64,000 nt of DNA, taken from Jejuia sp047345485. GTDB lineage: Bacteria > Bacteroidota > Bacteroidia > Flavobacteriales > Flavobacteriaceae. The position numbers and the translations under genes were made by a program. Where the stretch lies: NCBI RefSeq assembly GCF_047345485.1, contig NZ_JBLFEN010000005.1:186001-250000 (forward strand), written 5' to 3'. Shown in pieces: positions 28,670 through 38,394 of the stretch (positions are counted from its first letter, which is position 1; every line of letters starts with the position of its first letter). Below the pieces are notes generated by a model. That model did no database searches. It was not told the DNA's origin and saw nothing but the letters and a program-made list of their open reading frames with translations.

Positions 28670-30082
28670 ATGGAATATGTTCGCGGGAGATATTCATGGG
28701 TATTAAGGCCACTGCTAATAGTATATGATTTAGCAATAATAAACTTATTTTCTCATTATTTTCTTGACTTTAATTATAGTAAATTATATTTTTTCTCCTT
28801 CGCTCCTTTAAACAACAAATACCTTCTTTATTTTCTATACTCCTTAATTTTTTGGTCGTTATCTACCTATTTTGTTAAGTTTTACAAGGTTTACAGGTAT
28901 TCCTCTCCTCTATTTGTCTTATCGTTATTAATAAAACAATTTTTTGTTTACTCAATAATTACATTTGCTTTTACAGGCGTTTTTAGAAGTATAGATTTAA
29001 ATGCCTTTATAATATTAAAATATTTACTGTATTCCTTTTGTGCTATTGCATCGGTTAAATTTTTAAGTTATTATAGTTTAAAGATTTTTAGAACTGTTTT
29101 AAAAGGGAATTTAAGACATGTTTTAGTGATAGGTAGTGGTGAAAGGGCAAATGAGCTTAAAGACGTTTTTACTAAAAAAAAGGAATTAGGGTATACTATA
29201 AAAGGGATATATAATGATTTTGAAGATGATTTAAATAGGTCTGGAAGTATTGAAGATTGCTATAAATTTTTAGAACAAAATTCTAATATAGATGAGATGT
29301 ATTGTGCTATTGATGAACTAAGCGAAGAACAAGTTACTAAATTTATACAATATGCCGAAAAAAATAAAAGTAATATAAAGTTTATTCCAAGTAGGGATAA
29401 AATTTTAACAAAGCGTTTAAAAACAGATTATTACAATTATATTCCAGTACTATCATTGCCACAAGTGGCTTTAAATGATAATTTTAATAGATTTTTAAAA
29501 AGGACTTTCGATGTTGTTTTTTCGCTATTTGTGGTAGTTTTTATAATGTCTTGGTTAAATATTATTTTATTCATTTTAATCAAACTAGAATCTAAAGGCC
29601 CTTTGTTTTATAGACATAAAAGAAACGGTATAAATTATAAAGAGTTTTATTGTTTTAAATACAGATCTCTTAAAACAACACGAGAGCATAAAGGAACTTA
29701 TGTGAAGATGGAAGACGAACGTCTAACTAAAGTTGGTGAGTTTATGAGAAGAACTAGTATAGATGAATTGCCGCAATTTATAAACGTACTTAAAGGAGAA
29801 ATGAGTGTGGTAGGCCCTAGACCGCATATGCTCTCTTACACCGAAGCGTATTCAAAAATAGTGGATAAGTATAATTTTATGTTTAGGCACAATGTAAAAC
29901 CGGGTATTACAGGGTTAGCTCAAGTAAGTGGATTTAGAGGAGAAATAGAATCTGATTTTGATATTATAAATAGAATAAAATATGATAATTTTTATATTGA
30001 AAACTGGTCACTTTTATTAGATATTAAAATTATTATATTAACTACAATTAATATTTTGAAAGGAGAAGACAAGGCTTATTAA
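28670..30082 (+). CDS. Polyprenyl glycosylphosphotransferase (WbaP/WcaJ type)
   Basis: A 470-residue initiating sugar transferase. Four to five N-terminal helices (about residues 10-140) and a Rossmann-like middle region (HVLVIGSGERANEL) precede the catalytic C-terminal domain from about residue 283: RTFDVVFSLFVVV membrane hairpin, FYRHKRNG, FKYRSL, RRTSIDELPQFINVLKGEMSVVGPRP and PGITGLAQVSG. This places a sugar-1-phosphate on undecaprenyl phosphate. It begins two bases after the SDR gene. Confidence 0.92.
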   Translation: MEYVRGRYSWVLRPLLIVYDLAIINLFSHYFLDFNYSKLYFFSFAPLNNKYLLYFLYSLIFWSLSTYFVKFYKVYRYSSPLFVLSLLIKQFFVYSIITFAFTGVFRSIDLNAFIILKYLLYSFCAIASVKFLSYYSLKIFRTVLKGNLRHVLVIGSGERANELKDVFTKKKELGYTIKGIYNDFEDDLNRSGSIEDCYKFLEQNSNIDEMYCAIDELSEEQVTKFIQYAEKNKSNIKFIPSRDKILTKRLKTDYYNYIPVLSLPQVALNDNFNRFLKRTFDVVFSLFVVVFIMSWLNIILFILIKLESKGPLFYRHKRNGINYKEFYCFKYRSLKTTREHKGTYVKMEDERLTKVGEFMRRTSIDELPQFINVLKGEMSVVGPRPHMLSYTEAYSKIVDKYNFMFRHNVKPGITGLAQVSGFRGEIESDFDIINRIKYDNFYIENWSLLLDIKIIILTTINILKGEDKAY

Positions 30083-30868
30083 ATGAATGCTAATTACAAA
30101 GTTTCTATAATTACCGCAACATACAATTCTAGAGATTATATTAACGATACTATACAGAGCGTTTTAAAACAAACCTACACAAATTGGGAACTGCTAATTA
30201 TTGATGATGCTTCTAAAGATAATACCTTCTCAATTATTAATGAGTACGCTTCTAATTTTTCAAATATCAAAGTTTTTGAAAATAAAATTAACCAAGGTGC
30301 TGCAATAACCAGAAACAAAGGCATTAAAGAAGCCTCTGGTAGCTTTGTGGCTTTTTTGGATGCAGATGACCTATGGAAGCCAAAAAAGCTAGAAAAACAA
30401 CTTAAATTTATGCTAGATCATAATGCTGAGGTTAGTTTTTCAAGTTATGATTTGATGGATGAAGATAGTAGTCTTTTAAATAAAACAGTTAAAGCATTAC
30501 CCGTATTAACCTATAAAAAATTTTTAAAGTGTAATTACATTGGTAATCTCTCTGGGATGTACAGTGTTAAAGCTTTAGGGAAAATATACGCACCAAATTT
30601 ACGTAAACGACAAGATTGGTTATTATGGTTAAGCGCAGTAAATAAAAGCAATAAACCAGCTTTAGGTATAGAAGAGTCTTTAGCAATTTATAGAGTAAGA
30701 AAAGATTCAGTTTCCTCAAAAAAACTCAATCTATTAAAATATAATTATTTGGTGTATAAACAAGGCTTAGGTTTTTCTACTTTAAAATCATTGTATTACT
30801 TAATTGTATTTTTATTCGAATATTTTATTGTAAAATCTAAGCAAACTGTTACTTCACAAAAGATATAA
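30083..30868 (+). CDS. Glycosyltransferase family 2, paralogue of the 25682 gene
   Basis: A 261-residue GT-A enzyme with VSIITATYNSRDYI, DDASKDNT, LDADDLW and RKRQDWLLWL. The same motifs sit at the same spacing as in the GT2 at 25682, so the two are duplicates that diverged. It directly follows the WbaP-type gene. Its 3' end overlaps the convergent CapK-like gene by 20 bases. Confidence 0.9.
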   Translation: MNANYKVSIITATYNSRDYINDTIQSVLKQTYTNWELLIIDDASKDNTFSIINEYASNFSNIKVFENKINQGAAITRNKGIKEASGSFVAFLDADDLWKPKKLEKQLKFMLDHNAEVSFSSYDLMDEDSSLLNKTVKALPVLTYKKFLKCNYIGNLSGMYSVKALGKIYAPNLRKRQDWLLWLSAVNKSNKPALGIEESLAIYRVRKDSVSSKKLNLLKYNYLVYKQGLGFSTLKSLYYLIVFLFEYFIVKSKQTVTSQKI

Positions 30869-32213
30869 ACTGTTTTAGTTTCCCACCTTTTGTGCGTTTT
30901 ATTTTATTTTTTCTTTCAAAATGTATCGTTAGTCCAGGCTCCAGATACGCTTCTATTGCTTTACAAATAGCTTTTATTTTAAATTCAGTAATAGGTGTTT
31001 TACTTGTGTAAATAATTTTAAAAGTATCTAATGTTTGCTGCTCAATAATAAACTCTTTTACATTCACATCATCTTCAATAACTGTTTTTGTAATGTAGTA
31101 AAAAGTTAAACCTGCTGCCTTTTTTCCGCTAGGTAAAATTGCTATATCGCTGGTTCGTCCAACAACATGTTTTAATATAGGTTTTTGTGGGGTACTATTT
31201 TTATTAAGTGTTCCAATATCTCCCAAATCGTATCTAATAAAGGGATGCGCTAAATTATAAAGCGAGGTAACAACTATTCTACCTTCATTACCATAAGGTA
31301 GCGGGTTATCATTTTCATCTAAAATTTCAACAAATAAATCTTCTGTATTTACTAACCATTCATTTTTAGAATTATTAAACGCAATTAAACTTAATTCTGC
31401 TGAACCAAACTCGTTTGCTATAGGAACTCCTAAATACTTTTCTAATAGTAGTTTATCATCTTCAAAAAGCATTTCTGCGGTAACAATACAAACTTTAAGT
31501 GTAGGACAAATAGTTTTTAAAATAATCTCTTTTTTTTCTAAAAATTTTGCTAGTTGTACAATAGCACTTGTATACCCATTTATATATTCAAAAGGTGTAG
31601 ATTTAAATTTTTTAAGGTTCCATTCTAATTGCGTATCACTCAAATCAAAAACAGAAAACCTAAACCTATTACCTAAAATGTCTTTAAAACGTTCTTTATA
31701 ATAGCCAATACCACTTAAGGGTATACCATAAAATCGAGCTTGTTTTGAGGTTGAAGCATCTATACCATACCAACCATACCTGTCTATAAAATTTGCCCAA
31801 GACATAGCATGTGTATACTTGTCTTTTGCAAAAATTAGCGGTGTTCCAGAAGAGCCTGATGTTTTATGAATATGGCAGTTTTTACGTGTAAACCCGTTTG
31901 AAAGTCTATCTTCTAAAGGAATTTGTAAATCCCCTTTTTTAAGTACTGGAAGATTATTCCAGTTACTTGTATCAATATTTTTGGTGATTTTTTTATAGAA
32001 GGTGTTATATTTTAAATGATGTGCAACAATGTCTTGCTTTCTAGAAGTAAGATAGGTGTTGTATTCTACACTAGTTTTAGATTGAATTTTAGCTAAATCT
32101 CGTATAGCTCTCTCTATTGGAAAGCCCTTTAATTTTAATGTTAGATTAAATAAATTCACTTTAAAATGATGTTGATGTAAAGTAAATAAAAAATATTCGT
32201 GTATTCGAGGCAT
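30849..32213 (-). CDS. CapK / PaaK-like phenylacetate-CoA ligase family protein
   Basis: A 454-residue adenylate-forming enzyme. The phosphate-binding loop is HKTSGSSGTPL (about residues 115-125). EFGSAELSLIAFN and RYDLGDIG follow, as in phenylacetate-CoA ligases and the CapK proteins found at the edge of capsule loci. The substrate is not predictable; in polysaccharide loci these proteins may activate an acyl or amino-acid decoration. It is encoded opposite to the locus, with the 3' ends overlapping by 20 bases. Confidence 0.85.
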   Translation of the reverse strand: MPRIHEYFLFTLHQHHFKVNLFNLTLKLKGFPIERAIRDLAKIQSKTSVEYNTYLTSRKQDIVAHHLKYNTFYKKITKNIDTSNWNNLPVLKKGDLQIPLEDRLSNGFTRKNCHIHKTSGSSGTPLIFAKDKYTHAMSWANFIDRYGWYGIDASTSKQARFYGIPLSGIGYYKERFKDILGNRFRFSVFDLSDTQLEWNLKKFKSTPFEYINGYTSAIVQLAKFLEKKEIILKTICPTLKVCIVTAEMLFEDDKLLLEKYLGVPIANEFGSAELSLIAFNNSKNEWLVNTEDLFVEILDENDNPLPYGNEGRIVVTSLYNLAHPFIRYDLGDIGTLNKNSTPQKPILKHVVGRTSDIAILPSGKKAAGLTFYYITKTVIEDDVNVKEFIIEQQTLDTFKIIYTSKTPITEFKIKAICKAIEAYLEPGLTIHFERKNKIKRTKGGKLKQFISFVK

Positions 32214-32313
32214 TAATTTTATTTTTGCGGAAACTTTAGGAATTTTTTTTAATATAAGTTAATAAAAATAGCGGTTTATAATTCCCATAAAGTGGGAGAC
32301 TAAAAACAATAGA

Positions 32314-33585
32314 ATGAATATTTTAATACTAGGTTCAGGAGGAAGAGAGCACACATTTGCTTGGAAAATAGCGCAAAGCGACGGTTGTAAAAATTTATAT
32401 GTAGCGCCTGGAAACTCAGGAACTGCAGCGGTTGCTACAAATGTAAATATTGGAGTTACTGATTTTGATGCTATAAAGCACCTAGTATTAGATAAAAATA
32501 TAGATGTAGTAGTAGTTGGTCCTGAAGATCCATTAGTAAACGGTATACATGATTATTTTTTGAATGATGATGCTATAAAGCACGTTTCAGTAATTGGACC
32601 ACAAAAAGCAGCTGCGGAATTAGAAGGAAGTAAAGAATTTGCCAAAGAGTTTTTGTACCGTCATAATATACCAACTGCCGCCTATGAAAGTTTTACAAAA
32701 GATACGGTAGAAAAAGGGTATGTGTTTTTAGAAACATTAAAACCACCATATGTATTAAAGGCAGATGGTTTAGCAGCTGGAAAAGGTGTGGTTATTTTAA
32801 ATGATTTGGATGAAGCCAAAGCAGAACTTAAAAGTATGCTTGTAGATGCTAAATTTGGAGATGCCAGCACCAAAGTGGTTATAGAAGAGTTTCTTGATGG
32901 TATAGAACTTAGTTGTTTTGTACTAACTGATGGGACTAATTATAAGATATTACCAACAGCTAAAGATTATAAACGTATAGGCGAAGGTGATACAGGTTTA
33001 AATACTGGTGGTATGGGTGCAGTATCTCCTGTGCCTTTTGCTACAGATGAGTTTTTAAGCAAAATAGAAGAACGCATTGTAAAACCTACAATTAATGGTT
33101 TAAAAAAGGACAATTTACCTTATATCGGTTTTATATTTATTGGCTTAATCAAGGTAGGTGACGACCCTAAAGTTATTGAATATAATGTGCGTATGGGCGA
33201 CCCTGAAACCGAGGTTGTGTTTCCTAGACTTAAAAATGATCTAGTTGAAATATTAAAAGCCATGGCTAATGGTACTTTAAATACTATTGATTTAGAAATT
33301 GATGAACGCGCTGCTACAACTATTATGTTAGTTTCTGGAGGGTATCCAGAGGCGTATGAGAAGGGTAAAGAAATTACAGGAATTGAGCATATTAAAGATT
33401 CTATTCCATTTCATGCAGGCGCACAATTGCAAAACGGTAAAATTGTAACCTCAGGAGGGCGTGTTATAGCAATAACATCATACGGAGATACGTATCATGA
33501 GGCCATAAAAAAATCTTACCAAAGTATAGAAAAACTACATTTTGATAAGATGAATTATCGTAAAGATATTGGCTTCGATTTATAA
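32314..33585 (+). CDS. purD: Phosphoribosylamine-glycine ligase
   Basis: Second step of purine synthesis, ATP-dependent ligation of glycine to phosphoribosylamine. A 423-residue ATP-grasp protein with ILGSGGREHTFAWK at the N-terminus, LKADGLAAGKGV in the ATP-binding region and the GDPETEV motif near the metal site. A small TCCCA-TAAAG-TGGGA hairpin at 32283-32297 lies in the leader; I do not know whether it matters. The stop overlaps the convergent small gene by six bases. Confidence 0.96.
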   Translation: MNILILGSGGREHTFAWKIAQSDGCKNLYVAPGNSGTAAVATNVNIGVTDFDAIKHLVLDKNIDVVVVGPEDPLVNGIHDYFLNDDAIKHVSVIGPQKAAAELEGSKEFAKEFLYRHNIPTAAYESFTKDTVEKGYVFLETLKPPYVLKADGLAAGKGVVILNDLDEAKAELKSMLVDAKFGDASTKVVIEEFLDGIELSCFVLTDGTNYKILPTAKDYKRIGEGDTGLNTGGMGAVSPVPFATDEFLSKIEERIVKPTINGLKKDNLPYIGFIFIGLIKVGDDPKVIEYNVRMGDPETEVVFPRLKNDLVEILKAMANGTLNTIDLEIDERAATTIMLVSGGYPEAYEKGKEITGIEHIKDSIPFHAGAQLQNGKIVTSGGRVIAITSYGDTYHEAIKKSYQSIEKLHFDKMNYRKDIGFDL

Positions 33586-33807
33586 AAACGAATGTGATGA
33601 GATACTCTTATCTTCTTCGTTATTATTATTAAAGATTTGAAGTTGCTTCATCCAGTAAAGCATAGCAACAAAGCCAATAAGAATAAAAATCCAAGATGCG
33701 GTGTTAGCTAACCACCAATTCTCTAACTCTAGTGCTCTTAAAGCATCATAAGGCGCAAAAAGCACATTAACAAATAAATCTTGTATTGCGTAAAAGAAGT
33801 CTTTCAT
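33580..33807 (-). CDS. DUF6341-like small membrane protein
   Basis: A 75-residue protein from the ATG at 33807 (a TTG start at 33828 is less likely). It begins MKDFFYAIQDLFVNVLFAPYDALR, and one membrane helix follows at about 40-58 (TASWIFILIGFVAMLYW), with an acidic tail. I recognise it as the flavobacterial family DUF6341, found next to the DUF6427 gene as here. The function is unknown. Confidence 0.75.
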   Translation of the reverse strand: MKDFFYAIQDLFVNVLFAPYDALRALELENWWLANTASWIFILIGFVAMLYWMKQLQIFNNNNEEDKSISSHSFL

Positions 33808-33845
33808 ATTAGTATATTTACTCTGCAAAAATACAAAAACTGTAA

Positions 33846-34769
33846 ATGATTACAAGCATTTTTACTAAATCTAAGCCAATTAATTTTATAATTGTCTTCT
33901 TTATTATTTTACTTGCTTGTGCGGTATCATTTTTTAGGATTGAAAACCATACAATTAATCTCAATGATACTTTAACCTTTACAGCATTAATTTCTGGGGT
34001 ATACCTTTCAATGTTAGTGTTAAATTTCGTGTCTAGTAAAAATAAACTAACACAAACCAATAGTTTCGAGATTATTCTATTCGGTCTCTTTTTGTTGATG
34101 GTGCCACAAACTACTACAAGTTTAAAACTTACATTGGCCAATATTTTTTTATTATTTGGTTTAAGACGCCTTATTAGTTTACAATCTGAAAAACATATAA
34201 AGAAGAAATTATTTGATGCCGCTTTCTGGATTACGCTCGCAACACTATTTTATTCGTGGGTTGTATTGTTTGTTATCTTAATACCTGTTGCTATATACCT
34301 TTACACTGATAATAAAATTCGGAATTGGATAATTCCTTTAACAGGAATTGGCGCGGTATATGTTATAGCATTTTGTATTTGTTTTTTTCTAAACTACGAT
34401 TTGGTAGCTAGTATTGTCAGTAGTTTTCAAGTAAGTTTTAATTTTAGTGTTTATAATACAGTACAGTTTTTAATTGCGCTTACAGTACTGTTTTCCTTTG
34501 GGTTTTGGTCTTTACTTTTTTACATCAAAAATATTAATTTGAAGAAGAAAGCGGTAAGACCTGCGTTTTATATTATAATTTGGACTGTAACATTATCTTT
34601 TTTATTACTGGTAATAGCGCCTAAAAAAACAGGGGGAGAGTTTCTATTTATGTTTGCACCATTAGCCATTATTATTGCAAATTATATAGAAGTAATAGGA
34701 GAAAAATGGTTTAAAGAATTATTTTTTTTAATACTTCTTATAGTGCCGGTTATTTTACTATTTCTGTAG
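33846..34769 (+). CDS. DUF6427 family polytopic membrane protein
   Basis: A 307-residue inner-membrane protein with eight or nine hydrophobic helices and short loops, in the flavobacterial DUF6427 family. It is divergent from the DUF6341 gene and convergent with upp, overlapping the upp 3' end by 12 bases. No catalytic motif is visible, and no function is established. Confidence 0.75.
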   Translation: MITSIFTKSKPINFIIVFFIILLACAVSFFRIENHTINLNDTLTFTALISGVYLSMLVLNFVSSKNKLTQTNSFEIILFGLFLLMVPQTTTSLKLTLANIFLLFGLRRLISLQSEKHIKKKLFDAAFWITLATLFYSWVVLFVILIPVAIYLYTDNKIRNWIIPLTGIGAVYVIAFCICFFLNYDLVASIVSSFQVSFNFSVYNTVQFLIALTVLFSFGFWSLLFYIKNINLKKKAVRPAFYIIIWTVTLSFLLLVIAPKKTGGEFLFMFAPLAIIIANYIEVIGEKWFKELFFLILLIVPVILLFL

Positions 34770-35417
34770 TTTTTCACCAAAAGATAAATCGCCAGCATCT
34801 CCTAAACCAGGTATAATATACCCTTTGTTATTTAACGTTTTATCAATCGCAGCTATCCAAAGATGCGTATTTTTAGGAAATTTAGACCTTACATAATCTA
34901 CACCTTCTTGAGCACCAATAACACTCACTAAATGTATGTCATTTGGTGTGCCATAAGTCTGCAAAGCTTCAAACGTGGCTAACATAGATTGTCCGGTTGC
35001 CAACATCGGGTCTGCTAAAATTAATGTTTTGTTTGTTAGGTCGGGACAAGCCAGATACTCTACAACAATTTCAAAACTTTCAGGATTGTCTTTATGACGT
35101 CTGTAGGCAGATATAAAAGCATTTTCTGCCGTATCAAAATAATTTAGTAAACCATTGTGTAAAGGTAAACCAGCTCTTAAAATAGAACACAGTACAATAT
35201 CATTATTAAAATCAGTAGTTTTAGAAATACCCAAAGGCGTAGTAGTATCTTTTGATATATAGTTAAACGTTTTACTTATTTCGTAACCTAAAACTTCACC
35301 AATACGTTCTATATTTCTCCTAAATCGCATACTATCTTTTTGAATAGTTGTATCTCTTATTTCAGAAATAAACCTATTAAGCAGAGAGTTTTCATTTAAA
35401 AGGTGATGAATGTGCAT
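34758..35417 (-). CDS. upp: Uracil phosphoribosyltransferase
   Basis: Salvages uracil to UMP using PRPP. The 219-residue protein has the PRPP-binding LADPMLATGQSM loop near residue 133, LCSILRAGLP, and the C-terminal GYIIPGLGDAGD uracil-binding loop, all typical of Upp. It starts 70 bases from the divergent DUF4254 gene. Confidence 0.95.
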   Translation of the reverse strand: MHIHHLLNENSLLNRFISEIRDTTIQKDSMRFRRNIERIGEVLGYEISKTFNYISKDTTTPLGISKTTDFNNDIVLCSILRAGLPLHNGLLNYFDTAENAFISAYRRHKDNPESFEIVVEYLACPDLTNKTLILADPMLATGQSMLATFEALQTYGTPNDIHLVSVIGAQEGVDYVRSKFPKNTHLWIAAIDKTLNNKGYIIPGLGDAGDLSFGEKLQK

Positions 35418-35460
35418 CTTATAACGCGATATTTTAAATGTTAAAGTTAACTAATATAAG

Positions 35461-35468
35461 TATATTTG
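35461..35468 (+). promoter_or_regulatory. Putative -7 promoter box of the DUF4254 gene
   Basis: TATATTTG fits TAnnTTTG, 19 bases before the ATG at 35488. A short inverted repeat GTTAA-AG-TTAAC at 35440-35451 lies just upstream, between the two divergent genes. Confidence 0.5.
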
Positions 35469-35487
35469 TGGCTTAAAATTAACACTT

Positions 35488-36093
35488 ATGTTTACCAATA
35501 AAGCCAATAAAATATTTCAAGAAGTTATTGAAAAATATCATGTTATCAATACTGTAGATCAGCCTTTTGAAAACCCTTACCCAAAGAGCGATTTAATTGA
35601 GCATTTACTTTATAGAAAATGTTGGATTGATACAGTACAATGGCATTACGAGGATATTATTCGTGATCCTCAAATAGATCCAGTAGCGGCATTAACATTA
35701 AAGCGTCAAATAGATGCCTCTAATCAAGATAGAACCGATATGGTAGAGTATGTTGATAGTTATTTTCTTGAAAAATACAAAGAAGTAGCCGTTAAAAATA
35801 ATGCTACAATAAATACTGAAAGTCCTGCTTGGGGTATTGATAGACTATCCATTTTAGCACTAAAAGTATATCATATGAATGAAGAAGCCACTAGAATAGA
35901 TGCTTCTGATGCGCACAGAGCTGCTTGTAAAACTAAATTAGATATTTTACTAGAACAGCGTGTAGATTTATCAACTGCAATTGATACGCTTTTAAGTGAT
36001 ATTGAAAATGGTGACAAGTATATGAAAGTATACAAGCAAATGAAGATGTATAATGATGATGAGCTAAACCCTGTACTGCGGTCTCAAAAATAA
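35488..36093 (+). CDS. DUF4254 domain-containing protein
   Basis: A 201-residue, mostly helical, soluble protein of the Bacteroidota family DUF4254, with the conserved segments YRKCWIDTVQWHYEDIIRDP and AWGIDRLSILALKVYHM. It is nearly always found next to a family 9 heptosyltransferase-like gene, as here, which suggests a role in lipopolysaccharide assembly. That link is contextual, and no activity is known to me. Confidence 0.85.
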   Translation: MFTNKANKIFQEVIEKYHVINTVDQPFENPYPKSDLIEHLLYRKCWIDTVQWHYEDIIRDPQIDPVAALTLKRQIDASNQDRTDMVEYVDSYFLEKYKEVAVKNNATINTESPAWGIDRLSILALKVYHMNEEATRIDASDAHRAACKTKLDILLEQRVDLSTAIDTLLSDIENGDKYMKVYKQMKMYNDDELNPVLRSQK

Positions 36094-36170
36094 TAGTTTA
36101 TCGTTCTTATTTAAGAGAAACATCTTAATTTAAGTTGTTTACACTATACTTAAGTCAACAGCTTAGTTAT

Positions 36171-37193
36171 ATGTCCATACAAAAAAAACATATTTTGGTA
36201 ATACGTCTCTCGGCTATGGGAGATGTAGCTATGACGTTGCCGGTTATTAGAGCTGCTGTAGCACAACATCCAGAATTAAAAATAACGGTATTAACAAAAC
36301 CATTCTTTAAACCTTTTTTTAGAAATTTAATAGGTGTTAATGTAATTACTGTAGATTTAAAAGGCAAGCATAAAGGCGCTTTCGGACTTTACAAATTGGC
36401 TAGAGAGATTAATAAACACTTTACGTTTTATGCCATTGCCGATTTGCATAACGTTTTAAGAAGTAAAGTTTTAAAGCAGTTTATAAAATGTAATCGGTTT
36501 ATTTCAATTGATAAGGGACGTGCCGAAAAAAGACAATTAACCTCAGGTAAGTTGTTTAAACCATTAAAAACTACACATCAGCGTTATGCCGATGTATTTA
36601 AAGTATTGGGTTACCCTATAAGTTTAGAACATCCATCTTTCCCTAAAAAAGCGAGCTTAAACTTGCAAACAGCTCAATTTTTAGGAGATAAAAAAAAGGG
36701 GTTTATCGGTATTGCGCCATTTACAGCGCATGATGGTAAAATGTATCCACTAGATATAATGAAAACTGTGGTAGAAGCCCTTTCAAAAGATTATAAAATT
36801 ATATTATTTGGTGGTGGCAAAAACCAAGCAGCAATTTTAAACCGTTGGCAACAGTTTCATGATAATACGTTGAGTGTTGTTGGTAAATTCTCTTTAGATG
36901 AAGAGATGGATATAATTTCAAACTTAGATGTTATGCTTTCTATGGATTCTGGCAATGCACACATTGCAGCAATGCTAGGTATTAAAGTAATTACCATTTG
37001 GGGCGTTACACATCCTTATGCAGGTTTTGCACCATTTAATCAACCAATAGACTATGCTTTGCTTTCAGATAGAGTAAAGTTTCCGTTAATACCAACATCT
37101 GTATATGGTAATACCTATCCAAGTGGCTATGATAAAGTAGCCGCTTCAATTTCTGCTGAAACCGTTGTGGCTAAAATTAAGTCGGTAATTTAG
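36171..37193 (+). CDS. Glycosyltransferase family 9 (heptosyltransferase-like)
   Basis: A 340-residue GT-B protein. I take the ATG at 36171, which gives MSIQKKHILVIRLSAMGDV, the family's N-terminal RLSxxGDV motif; a longer frame from 36135 has no matching sequence. The C-terminal donor site shows GIAPFTAH, GGGKNQAA and SMDSGNAHIAAMLG, followed by ITIWGVTHP. It probably transfers a heptose or related sugar onto the lipopolysaccharide core. Confidence 0.9.
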   Translation: MSIQKKHILVIRLSAMGDVAMTLPVIRAAVAQHPELKITVLTKPFFKPFFRNLIGVNVITVDLKGKHKGAFGLYKLAREINKHFTFYAIADLHNVLRSKVLKQFIKCNRFISIDKGRAEKRQLTSGKLFKPLKTTHQRYADVFKVLGYPISLEHPSFPKKASLNLQTAQFLGDKKKGFIGIAPFTAHDGKMYPLDIMKTVVEALSKDYKIILFGGGKNQAAILNRWQQFHDNTLSVVGKFSLDEEMDIISNLDVMLSMDSGNAHIAAMLGIKVITIWGVTHPYAGFAPFNQPIDYALLSDRVKFPLIPTSVYGNTYPSGYDKVAASISAETVVAKIKSVI

Positions 37194-37196
37194 AGA

Positions 37197-38261
37197 TTAA
37201 ACATCGTCATAGTCTACAACAATAGTTGCTGTAGTTGGATGTGCTTGACATGTTAAAATTAAACCTTCAGCAACCTCACTTTCTGTTAAAATATTATTTT
37301 GGGTCATTGTAGCTTCACCTTCTTTAATCTTGCCTAAACAACTACTACAAATTCCACCTTGGCAGGAGTATGGCGCATCCAAATCTTTATCAAGCGCAGC
37401 CTCTAAAATAGTCTGTTTTGCAGACATTTCAAATGTTGTTTCTTCATCATCTACAATAACAGTAATTTTAGTATTGCCAGATTGAGATACTGCTGCTGGT
37501 TTTTCAGAAATTTCAGATGATTTCGCAGCCTTAAAAAGTTCAAAATGTATACGATTTTCATCAATACCGTGGCTACTTAGTACATCCTTTACAGTGTGAA
37601 TCATGCCTTCTGGCCCACATAAATAAAAAGCATCTACATCAATATCCTTATGCTTATTTTTCATCACATAGTTTACAGTACTTTTTTCAATACGGCCAAA
37701 AATAGCGTTATCTTCATCGGTTTGACTAAATACAAACTGTATAGAAAAGCGCTCGTTGTATTGGTGCTGTAATTCTAAAAGTTCATTTAAAAACATAGTA
37801 TCTTTAGTAGACTTATTACCGTAAACCAATATAACTTTACTGTGTACTTCTTCTTCTAAAGCACACTTAATAATACTCATAATTGGTGTTATCCCACTAC
37901 CTGCAGCAAACAGTGCTATATTTTTAGTTTTTTTATCGTTAGGTTCAAATATAAAGCGTCCTTTAGGTGATGCAACTTCTAAAGTATCACCAACTTTTAA
38001 ATCAGAATTCGCATAGGCAGAAAATGTACCGTCTTTAACTTCTTTAACCGCTACTTTTAACTCACCACTTTTAGGAGATACACACAATGAGTAATCGCGC
38101 CTAACCTCATTACCGTTTATATCGGTTTTTAATGTAATATACTGGCCTGCGTTAAATGCAAACTCCTGTTTTAAATTCTCAGTAACATTAAAGCTAATGC
38201 TTACTGATGCATCGGTTTCTCTAGTTATATTTTTAATTGAAAGTTTGTGAAATCCAGACAT
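37197..38261 (-). CDS. Ferredoxin-NADP reductase-like flavoprotein with C-terminal 2Fe-2S domain (PaaE/Hmp-like)
   Basis: A 354-residue electron-transfer protein. The FAD-binding domain carries RRDYSLCV (residues about 45-52), followed by the NAD(P)-binding domain with AAGSGITPIMSII and YLCGPEGMI. The C-terminal plant-type ferredoxin domain holds the cluster cysteines in CQGGICSSCLG and LTCQAHP. The order is that of PaaE and related reductases that feed oxygenases. No paa genes are visible next to it, so the partner is unknown. Start at 38261; the divergent PadR gene lies upstream. Confidence 0.88.
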   Translation of the reverse strand: MSGFHKLSIKNITRETDASVSISFNVTENLKQEFAFNAGQYITLKTDINGNEVRRDYSLCVSPKSGELKVAVKEVKDGTFSAYANSDLKVGDTLEVASPKGRFIFEPNDKKTKNIALFAAGSGITPIMSIIKCALEEEVHSKVILVYGNKSTKDTMFLNELLELQHQYNERFSIQFVFSQTDEDNAIFGRIEKSTVNYVMKNKHKDIDVDAFYLCGPEGMIHTVKDVLSSHGIDENRIHFELFKAAKSSEISEKPAAVSQSGNTKITVIVDDEETTFEMSAKQTILEAALDKDLDAPYSCQGGICSSCLGKIKEGEATMTQNNILTESEVAEGLILTCQAHPTTATIVVDYDDV

Positions 38262-38326
38262 AATAAAATTTTCTTCAAAAATAATGAAGCATTAACGTTT
38301 TATCGATGTTTTTAATTGAAAAAATC

Positions 38327-38362
38327 ATACATAATTATTATATGCATAATAAATTTATGTAT
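38327..38362. promoter_or_regulatory. Palindromic operator, probably for the PadR regulator
   Basis: Nested inverted repeats: outer arms ATACATAA (38327-38334) and TTATGTAT (38355-38362), inner arms TTATTA (38335-38340) and TAATAA (38347-38352). The ATACAT/ATGTAT ends resemble known PadR-type operators. The right arm overlaps the -7 box at 38360-38367, so binding would block transcription. Confidence 0.7.
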
Positions 38363-38367
38363 ATTTG
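38360..38367 (+). promoter_or_regulatory. Putative -7 promoter box of the PadR gene
   Basis: TATATTTG matches TAnnTTTG, 27 bases before the ATG chosen for the PadR gene. It partly overlaps the operator palindrome. The overlap also argues against the in-frame TTG at 38365 being the start codon. Confidence 0.6.
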
Positions 38368-38394
38368 AATACCTCACAATTAATCAGAAAATGC

